In this document: positions 55,413 through 64,000 of the stretch, one piece after another
Layout of the letters: the number at the start of each line of letters is the position of its first letter
Position numbering within the stretch: the first letter of the stretch is position 1
Origin: Clarkia xantiana subsp. parviflora
Lineage: Eukaryota > Streptophyta > Magnoliopsida > Myrtales > Onagraceae
Assembly (NCBI GenBank): GCA_036873135.1
Contig: JAPTYO010000022.1
Location: 8,213,785 to 8,277,784, forward strand
DNA: 64,000 bases
Reading direction: 5' to 3'
Translations under genes and position numbers: made by a program
Notes under the pieces: model-generated
Database searches by the model: none
Told to the model about the DNA's origin: nothing
What the model saw: only the letters and a program-made list of their open reading frames with translations

Positions 55413-56841
55413 CTACTTCTTCAACTCCCGACAATGGTTAGTGTCGTGACCGCTGGCGCGGTGGAGCCGACAGTAACGATCAGTACGAGATCCCATAAAC
55501 TCTCATTCTTTCATCGGGGGTAACTAGAGATACCCTGTCGATCCATGACCGCTAACACCTCCGCCATGGAGCTATTCAGAGGGATGCTATAGTCCTCCCG
55601 CTTATCCTTCCTCGGGGGACGCCTGTCCTCCCTTCGATCAGAACGACCTCGAGTCCGACTGCCCTCGGACTTATCCTTCCGCTTATGGTCGTCCACTGGC
55701 TTGAGTGACTGCTTCCCCCTATTCGACTTCGGAGGATCAAGCTCTCCGGCAGCTATTTTCGACTCTTGCACGTCGATTTGCTGCTTCACCCTCTTCTGCA
55801 GTGCCTCCATGTTCCACACAGCTTTCTCAGCCACGCTGTGCATCAGGTCGGAACCATAGGGGGCTGTAAGGTTCCGAAGGAAGGTGCGAATGGTCTCTCC
55901 CTCCGATATCTCTTCATCAATCTCCGCCACACTGGCAGTATATCGCTGGTAATAGTGTGCCAGCGATTCGTCGGGCCTCTGCACCACCTGGGCCAGGGAC
56001 CTCACACTCTTCAGGAGGCGTCGACGACCCTGGTACTGCTGAATGAAATGATCGTGCATATCGGCCCAGCAGGTGATGCACCCTGGGGGCAGGCTGAAGA
56101 ACCAGGTCAGGGCCCTCTCACCTAGTGTATTTGGGAACAGTACACACACGATATCGTCGTTCGGGGCTCTACCGAGACATGCCATGTGGTGCTTTTGGAC
56201 ATGACGAACTGGATCTATCTCGCCATCATACTCCTTCACTGTGGGGATACCCAGCCCTGGCGGGGCGAGGGTGTCTATTAGTCGGGGAACGAAGGGATGG
56301 GTGGATCGGTTCCTCAGTTCCGACATCATCGGCTTCTGCTCCCCCAGGCATATGTTCATGATCTTCACCACCTGATCGGGGGTGATGGGACCATTGAGGG
56401 GAATGGTCCTATACTGCACTGGTCCTGGCCCGTCGACCACAAATCGCTCTGATTGAGCGGGTTCCTTACCCTTATCCGTGCTTCTGGGTTGGGCCTCCTG
56501 CACATTCTGATCCTCTGCTGGCGGAGGCACCTCCTCCTGCCTCCTAGTCGTCTCTCTTCGCTCTAGGAGAGCTTCCACAGCCGCCAAAAACATCGCCATG
56601 GCATCCGCCACAGCCTTCGCCAGATCCGTGTTTGGAGGAGCCTCCTCCTCCCTATTCTCTTGGTGCTGAGCAGCATCTTCGGGGACTTCGTTGTGCCCCC
56701 CTGTCCGGGAGACCTTAGCAGGGAGATTCTGGTCCTCAGCTCCGGTGGAGAATTCAGAGTCGTCCCAGCAGGATGACGGGAACCACCAGATTGTCCTTGT
56801 CTTCTCTGCTTGCCAGCCGCCATTGAACGAGTAGAAGTCAT
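55413..56841 (-). pseudogene. gag of element A (copy 2), extra frameshift
   Basis: Same domains as 12423-13852. A G run near 55516-55521 is one base shorter than in copy 1, so this frame now ends at SSYPR before the zinc knuckle. This is a mutation after the duplication. The TAG before the RS tail is shared. Confidence 0.88.
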
Positions 56842-56860
56842 ACTAGCTTTTCGTCACGTT

Positions 56861-56877
56861 TCCCACAGACGGCGCCA
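56861..56877 (-). other. Primer-binding site of element A (copy 2)
   Basis: Minus strand TGGCGCCGTCTGTGGGA, as in copy 1. Confidence 0.8.
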
Positions 56878-56878
56878 A

Positions 56879-57609
56879 TGATGGTTCACGGTTGGAACTC
56901 CGGTACGGTCTTGACGGAGATCCGAACTCCTTCGCTCCACGTAATCCTGCAAGAGGGGATAGACCGGGCGGTGACCCAGAATCCCTCTCCGATGCTTAAA
57001 TGAGTGTCTCGTAAAAACTGGCAAGCAAGAGTCTCCGTATGTAATTGTATTCAATCTGAGGTAACTTCTGCCCTTTTATAGGCGAAGAGCTACCTCAGTT
57101 ACCTGGAGAACCGCTGGGGCGGTTAGCCCGCGTTCCGCGTATCTCGGCCACGATTCCGCCTATCTCGGCCATGATTCCGCCTATCTCGGCCATGATCTCT
57201 CTTATCTCGGCCACGCTCCGCGTATCCCGGCCACGATCCCGCCTATCTAGGCCATGATCTCGCTTATCTCGGCCACTCTCCGCGTATCTCGGCCTCAACC
57301 TCTGATAGCAAGTCCCAACTAATATCGGGGACTCCAGAGTTATCTCATTGTGTCACCGCTCGGGGCCCCTCGTCATCGTGACAGGGCCAATCATTATCAG
57401 GGATTCATCGTCGGGGCCTACTTAAAGGCATCTCATCGGGAGCGTCCAGCTCGCCTATCGGGACCGACTCTGTCTGGACCTTTCATCATCGGGACTCCCG
57501 CTGTCGGGACCCTTCGCCTTGGTCTTCTTGGCCTCCTTTTAGGGCCCAGTGGGCCTGTTCACCGTTTCCTCGCCGTTAAAGGGCCAAACGGCCATAGCGA
57601 AACCCATCA
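56879..57609 (-). repeat. 5' LTR of element A (copy 2)
   Basis: 731 bp, TGATGGTTCACGG to AACCCATCA, followed by target duplication CCGGA (57610-57614). TATA on the minus strand at 57073-57080; 21-bp array at 57135-57299. Confidence 0.92.
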
Positions 57610-57614
57610 CCGGA

Positions 57615-58352
57615 CATTGACTCGGTCACCACATCGATCAATAGAAACAGAGCCTCCAGCTAAGACCATCGTCTTGTCCCTGCTGTCCATCTTTTATCTC
57701 CGACGCCGGCGTTTCGACATTCACCAAGCGACTGTCCACTCGTCTTCATCCACCAGTCGAGACACCGCCGAAGACGCTCAGCCACCGCCCTATCATACTC
57801 CGCCCAGTACCGACCAATCTCGCTTCTGCCGTTTTCACTATCGCACATCTGGTAACAATTCCTGATGGTCCATCGTAATCCCTACTGTGAGCTCCAGTTT
57901 CAGATTTTTTTGTGCACTTAGCTGTATTATTTTTGGTTGATTGAGCTAGCTCTAATTTTTTTATTATCCCTTCCAAACTATGAATCAAGGCATATTTCAG
58001 ATCGTATTTTATTGTATAAATCATTGGTCTTTTTGTAGGTAATGATTTAAGATAACTGAGTCATGATAGTGTTTTATTATTGTTACTCTAAATAAAACTC
58101 AAATATTATAAATATGGTAAATTTGTGAATTGAGTATCGTAATGATGTAGTTAAAAATTGTTTATTTTTAATTTGTAATAGAACCCCCGAACTCGAATCT
58201 CTGATCGTAGACCGATTATATTCCTAAGCGTTTAATCATTTTTCACCTAGGTAATTTAGGATTCTAGTTAGCATAATAATTAACTAGTGGCGACTATTTC
58301 AAAATCCACATTTTTAAAACGTATCGCCTTAGGTCATATTTTAGGTCCGACA
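57615..58352 (+). repeat. 5' LTR of element B, distal segment (copy 2)
   Basis: It continues 35570 after removal of A and ends GTCCGACA. Confidence 0.87.
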
Positions 58353-58355
58353 ATT

Positions 58356-58373
58356 TGGCGACTCTGATGGGGA
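58356..58373 (+). other. Primer-binding site of element B (copy 2)
   Basis: TGGCGACTCTGATGGGGA, identical to copy 1. Confidence 0.7.
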
Positions 58374-61300
58374 CCTTAGAGGGTTCGAACTCTGTATATT
58401 CACTTTTTGCCATGTTTGAGTTTTGTAGATTTATTTTTTATTTTATTTTGACTTCACTGATCTAACTTGGTTGTTTTTGTGTGATTTCAGGTGTGGATAT
58501 ATTATTTTTATAACTGAATATTTTTATGTGTTGTATTTTATATTGTATAAACTCGCACACACCACTCTAGTGTAATGTCCAAAACGCCTCAAACCGAAGG
58601 CGACTAAGAACCTCGGAGGTTTAGTACGGTACGACTGGAGCGGTAGTTCCGCCGGTACGACTCGGAAAAACTAACTCGCTCGTGTAGGTCCCGAGATCCC
58701 TTTTAGGGGGATGAAACCACCGTGTCGGGAACCTATCAGTGGAACCTACCTTGTAGAGCAAAGCCACACATTTTTTACCCCCTGACATGTCGTGTTATTT
58801 CCGTTTTTTTTGTAGAGGTTATCAGGTAAATATTACTGTTTGTATAACTTTTATTTCTCATGCATTCATCTCATTGCATTTTTTAAAAAAAACAAAAAAA
58901 AAATTCTTTTTTTTCCCGCTAATTTTTAGTCATTTAGTTGTATACATTTTCTTTTCAAACTTGCATTTCGCATGCATTGTTTTTTTTAAACCTCTTACCT
59001 GAATTTTTTTATTTTAAACCTGTGTTTCATACGAGTTGTTTTTTTTAAAAACTCTTTAGGTGAATTGTAATTTTGGTTAGTGCGTCACGTATGCATTACA
59101 TTTTTGAAAAAAAACATTTTAGGAAAAATTGTAATTCCGCTTTAGCTATTAGAGCTTCTAATTTCGAACGTGCATTTCATATACATCATTTAAAAGAAAA
59201 ACTTTTTAACTGGATTGTTTTATTTTAAATAATGTATCCAGTATGCATTAATTAAAAAACTTCTAAGATAAATTTTAAGCTCTCTTAGTTTTCGGGCTCT
59301 TTGTTTAAAAAAACTTTTTACCTGATTTTTTTTTAAAGACGTGCATCTCATATGCATTATTTTCGAAAAAACCTTTCAGGTAAATAGTAATTTTTTTAGT
59401 TGTAGAACTTTTATTTTTAAGTTTGCATCTTGTATTTATTTTTGTGTATCCCATATGCATTGTTTTCAAAAAAAACATTTCACCTGAATTCTTAATTTTG
59501 AGCAACTAGGATGCATTGATTTTTTTTTCCTCTTAAAAAAACAAAAAAATTCAGGTAGTTTGTAAGTTTTCTTAACTCTACAACTTTCGTCTCATATACA
59601 TCCCATATACATTGTTTCAGGAAAAACGATTTTTTTAGATAGATTGTAAATCTTCTCTTAGTTGTTGAGACTTTAATTTCAAAAATGCATTGCATTTGCA
59701 TTTCTTTTTATAAAAGCATTACCTGGATTTTTCATTTTGTACATACATTTCATATGTATCATTCAGGTAAACTGGTTGTAAGTTGTAAGTTTATTAACAG
59801 TAGAACTTTAACTTTCGAGCATGCATGAGCATTTTAAAAAAAAACTCAAACTGTCATTCGTTTTTATCCAAGGTATGTTACACTTTTTCGGCAAGATCGT
59901 CTCAACCTTTGCATGAACTAGTGTTTTAAAAAATAAAGAGAATTGATTCCATTTTTTTTTTTTTTGAGAAAATAGTTTAAATGTGCAGTTGAGTGCGATT
60001 ATTCGAGTTTAAACAAAGGACAAGAAAACCTTTTTTTAAAAAAAAAACTTCATTTTGAGCATCTGTCCTTCGTTCGAGCGAGATAGTGCACTCAGCGAAT
60101 TCAGTAAACTTAAAGCTAGTGCAAAACACCTTATATCATAAATTTTGATTCTTTCTGAAATGTAATCAAAATTATGAAATGAATGACATTAGAAGTTTTC
60201 TGGAAAATCATGCATGACTTGTTTTATTCTTTATACTAACTTTCGTGTTTGGTCTTTCCATGTACCCTTGGATAGGTATCTTGTACATACAAGTTGTGTC
60301 GGCCAGATGGGGCATCATAAAGAGAGCAGCCCAGTTGCATAAAGAACAAATTGCGCACTCGGAATATCTGACGCTCAGGTATGATAATTGTACTTGATTT
60401 TTTCCTTGAGATTTAAGTGTCCCTACTCTTTTTGCAGATCGACGATGTCGCAACCACGCGAAACGTGACTGCTTCAAAGAACTTCCATGTCAAAATTGCA
60501 CCTACCATGTGTAGAATTCATACGCGTCCCCGAACCAAACCGTACGTTTCACGGTGAGGTCTAAAATGGTCAGTGCTAACAAAATGGCATCTCCCGTTCA
60601 GATCGAGCACAACCGCCAGATGGAGAAAAAAGTCGAAACATGCAGCATGTCCATTCACATGTGGAAAAATTAAAGATGTCGAGCGCCCAGGTAAGAGTAG
60701 TGGTGATCATTTTTATCCCCGAAATTTGAGTTTTTCCTTACTCATTTTGCAGCTCAGATAATCTTCCAAATCAAGGCCCCTGAATTGCACATCTCGTGCA
60801 CAAACCTTTGATCGCCGAACGTTCTAGGTCAACTGCCGAGTTTCTCCCAGATATTTCAGACCATTTTCATATGTGGCCTTCCTGGCCAAACTCCACGTCA
60901 TCCATGTGTGATCCTCAACCAAGTCATACATTCGTCATGCGACAAAGTCTAAACTCGTCAGTGCTAACCATGGGGCATCCCCAGCTAAGATTGAGCAATG
61001 GCCAGGGCACTTGATCCAATTTCCTTGACCAAGTCCAACAAAGAATACATTATTTTCTATGTCATCCGTTTGTCGCAGGGTCCATCCAGGGCGTCAACAC
61101 GATCAACATATTTTGACTCAATCACCTGAGTCCTTCTCAAGAAGATGTTTTGAACTAAAATTTTTCAATTTGCCACTAGGGGCATGTACATAATCATTGT
61201 TGATTATTTTCGTTAAATTTTCTTTTTCAAAAAAGAAGCAAAAAAAAAAACTCTTTTTTTTAGGGTCACAGCCGCCCTTTAATCGGCTACAGAAAAAAAA

Positions 61301-63236
61301 AGAGTGTCCATGCAAATATTGTGAAAGCAGTGAAGAAATAAAAGGGTAACAGTTGTCCCTAAATCAACTACAAATAAAAAGGGTCTCAGTCGTCCCTAAA
61401 ATGACTATAGAGAAAGGGCCACATCCACCCTTCAAATGGCTACAGATAAAGAGCGCCCCCGCAACGTCAAAAGCGGGAAATAAGTGAAAGGGCCACAGTC
61501 GCCCTCCAAATGGCTACAGACAAAAGAGTGACCCCGCGAACCTTGTGAGGGCAGGAGAATAAAAAAGGGCCACAGCCACCCATAAAATGACTACACAAAA
61601 AGAGTGGTCCCGCGAACCCGGTGATGGCAGAAAAATAAAAGAAAGGGTCACAGTCGTCCCTCTAAACGGCTACTGTCAAAAGAGCGCTCCCGGAAGATCG
61701 ACGGCGGGTGTTAAGTGTAAGGGCCACAACCAGCCTCAAAATGGTTGCATACAAAGAGTGTTTCAGAGGTGAGGAATAAAGGGCCATATTCACCCTTCAA
61801 ATGGCTACAATAAAAAAGCTCCCGCAACATTGAAGATGGTGAGAAAAGGGTAACAGCCACCCTCAAACGGCTACAAATACTCCCGCATCGAGGCAACAAT
61901 AAAGAACGGGCCACAGTCAACCCGAAATTGGCTACTAAAAAAGAGCTTCCGCAACAACAAATGAGGAAAACAAAGATAGGGTCATAGCCACCCTTTAAAC
62001 GGCTGCCAAATAAAGAGTGCTTCTGCTAGGTTGAAAACCCGAAAGGGCGGCCTAGGCAAAATCAGGAAATGAGGGGCATGGTTGCAAATTCAGAAATTGC
62101 AATTATGGCAAAAGGAGAGAAAATAAAAAACCGAGGGGCACGGTCGGAAATCTCTTAAACAACCGTGGCAAAAAGAGAGAATAAGAGATAAATTCTCTCT
62201 AAAAAAAAAAAGAGAGAAAAAAGAAAAAAGATCCCGCTAGGTTGTCGCACCATGTACAATTTAGGCAAAAAATAGGGACAAACACTCATGCGCAAGCGTA
62301 TTTTCTACGACACAACGCCTTCCAAAGTCAACTTCACGGCAAGCGGGACGGTTACAGTCTGTTCTCGCGAGTCACCATTCAAGGACGAGTAGGACAGTTA
62401 CAGTCTGTGCCTGCGAGTCTACTTCACGGCAAGCGAGACGGTTACAGTCTGCTCTCGCGGGTCGCATTCCAAGGATGAGTAGGACTGTTACAGTCTGTTC
62501 CTAAGAGTCAACTTCAGGGAAAGCAGAACGGTTACAGTCTGCTCTCGCGAGTCACCATTCAAGGATTAGTAGGACTGTTACAGTCTGTTCCTACGAGTCA
62601 AATTCACGGCTAACGGGACGGTTACAGTCTGTTCTCGCAAGTCACCACTCAAATGATGAGTAGGACTGTTATAGTCTATTCTTACAAGTCACAACCGACA
62701 ATCAGGATATGAAGTTTTCCAGCTTCCTGAGAGTCAACCCCGACGAACGAAGCCTTAGTATTCAGCCTTCCCAAGTCACGCCACTGGAGGCTTTTCCTTA
62801 TCGCTCGCCACTGGAGGCATCGTCGATCAAGATTTTACTTTACTGCACGCCACTGGAGGCTTTACGTTTCCGCACGCCACTGGAGGCTTTACTTTCTGCA
62901 CCGCCAACGGAGGCACCGCCAACAGGGGCACCACCGACCGAGGCTTTGCTTTACTTTTCCGCACTACCAATGGAGGCATTGCCAACAGGGGAACCGCCGA
63001 CGGAGGTTCTAACTTTCTACACCGCCAACAGGGGCACGCTAATGGAGGCACCACCAACAGGGGCACCGCCAACAGAGGCTCTATTTTTTCGCACTGTCCG
63101 AAATAAGCCAGGACACCCCTTGAAGATTCGAAGACTCAAAAGAATATATATTTCCCAACCAAAGTTAGTGTTTACTCGTCTTTGGACAAATCCCCTCGAA
63201 CATGTTCTACGGGAATTCGCCCAAAGAGGGGCAAAC
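58374..63236 (+). other. Interior of element B (copy 2), arrays and polypurine tract
   Basis: Same content as 15385-20247: AT-rich degenerate array (about 58840-59850), two intron-like segments (60379-60437 and 60691-60752), hairpin array (about 61262-62010), GTTACAGTCTG array (62329-62690), CCACTGGAGGC array (62779-63080) and polypurine tract (63221-63236). No coding domain was found. Confidence 0.7.
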
Positions 63237-64000
63237 TGTAAACACCTAATTTTGGACCACGCGTGGCACGCGTGACGTGTAGCGCACCTAAATGAGGAAA
63301 TATGCAAATATGTCAATTCGAGAAGCTTCCAAGAATGCTCCAGTGCAAAATTAAGATTCTGTATATATTTATTGCAGTGTATATTTTCTGAATATTTGTA
63401 TTAAGTGTTCAAAATATTTAGCATTAATTAGAAGAATAAATCAGTTTATTTATTTTCTAGATTAGAGTAAAAACTAGACATTATATATATATAGCATAGT
63501 ATCAGTCGATGTAAAGGACAGACACAATCGGAAGAAAAAGATAAATAAAGATGCTTTGGATCTTGGTCGACAATGTATTTCGTCAATTTAATTTTGTTAT
63601 TAGTAATATAATAATTCCTGTAGACGTTCTTTTAACTTGAGTTTGTTATATATTTTTTTTTTTCATCGTCTTCTTCGCTCATCGACAACAACCTCCATTA
63701 GAGCACAAAACAAGGTTTATTCAGAATTTGCTGAACTCCCAAGTAGAGGAAGTTGAAGATTCAAAGAAACAAATCTAAGTTCAGTTGTAGCAGCCAGCTC
63801 AAGGAGATTCAACGAACCATCCAGTCCAGAAGAACACTTTCTACGTGAATTGGCGGAGGAGGTAAATGAGTCGATTATGCACGACGTTCATACCTTTCGG
63901 TGACATTAAGGACGCCTAGACGCCCTTGGACCATGCCACGCAGAAGCACCGCTCATTCGGCTTCGTCACTTTCTTGAAGCGGGAAGACACCGTGTCACCA
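63237..64000 (+). repeat. 3' LTR of element B (copy 2), cut by window edge
   Basis: It starts TGTAAACACC and follows 20248-21002, keeping the 9 bp (GCACGCGTG-type repeat) that copy 1 lost near 20274. The window ends before the position where copy 1 switches to A'. Confidence 0.85.

Larger units (their letters stand above)
35571..57609 (-). mobile_element. Element A, both LTRs (copy 2), interrupted by element C
   Basis: Both 731-bp LTRs, CCGGA target duplications, polypurine tract (36302-36314) and primer-binding site (56861-56877) are present. Without C and its duplication the element is about 11.0 kb. Coding order on the minus strand is gag, PR, RT-RH-aRH, IN; the antisense gene is on the plus strand next to the 3' LTR. 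Confidence 0.93.
34532..64000 (+). mobile_element. Element B (copy 2), host of the nested insertions
   Basis: The 5' LTR begins at 34532, is split by element A (35571-57609) and resumes at 57615-58352. The interior is 58353-63236, and the 3' LTR starts at 63237 and leaves the window. Without A and its 5-bp duplication, B would span about 7.4 kb plus the unseen LTR end. Its LTRs differ by several substitutions and indels of 9-34 bp, so it is the oldest layer. Confidence 0.82.
42166..64000. repeat. Long direct repeat, copy 2
   Basis: Counterpart of 1-21002. It differs by the hAT insertion, array unit counts, a one-base deletion in gag of A near 55516, and scattered single changes. It runs off the window's right edge still matching. 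Confidence 0.93.

Noticed and set aside
1..64000. Host protein-coding genes, tRNA or rRNA
   Set aside because: All long frames belong to retrotransposon proteins; no cloverleaf with intact boxes or rRNA sequence was seen. tRNA-like words are only primer-binding sites.

Overview
The window is transposon-dense flowering-plant nuclear DNA (probably a eudicot; the species is not identifiable by eye). I find no host gene, tRNA, rRNA or CRISPR array. Almost all of it is Ty3/gypsy LTR retrotransposons. The coding ones have the features of the plant Tat lineage: a CX2HX4HX4C Gag knuckle, a DGGSS protease, a second archaeal-type RNase H after the RT module, and a spliced extra gene antisense to gag-pol (called aORF here). 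Letters A to D are my own names for the families.

Layout. Copy 1 (1-21002) holds, left to right: the 3' part of element C (1-5636), the pol-gag half of element A on the minus strand (5637-14620), and element B, whose 3' LTR is cut at 21754. The middle (21755-34531) holds an inverted pair of A-family 3' ends (A', 21755-29031), the 3' half of element D (29032 to about 33688) and about 840 bp of unclassified AT-rich DNA. Copy 2 (34532-64000) shows the complete nest. B starts at 34532; A (35571-57609) sits in B's 5' LTR with a 5-bp target duplication CCGGA; C (37536-48572) sits inside exon 2 of A's antisense gene with target duplication GCCCC; a 774-bp hAT-type element (46277-47050) sits in C with an 8-bp duplication CCCTAACC.

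Bases 1-21002 and 42166-64000 are near-identical direct repeats offset by about 42.1-43.0 kb. This suggests a tandem duplication with a unit near 43 kb, or two haplotypes placed in series by the assembler. The hAT element is in copy 2 only. The order of events is therefore B, then A, then C, then duplication, then hAT. LTR divergence judged by eye agrees: several percent plus indels for B, about 2% for A, under 1% for C.

Function. A encodes Gag, protease, RT, two RNase H domains and integrase, but stop codons and frameshifts disable it. C is non-autonomous. Its only sense gene is a 1,082-codon ORF reading Gag, then protease, then a second partial Gag, with no RT or integrase. It also carries an intact six-exon antisense gene whose splice phases all agree (652 codons). 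C shares the primer-binding site, polypurine core and terminal TGATGG with A, so A-like enzymes could have mobilised it. B has no recognisable coding capacity and resembles a large retrotransposon derivative (LARD) with a different primer-binding site. B and C both carry tandem arrays whose units are hairpins with changing but still complementary stems.
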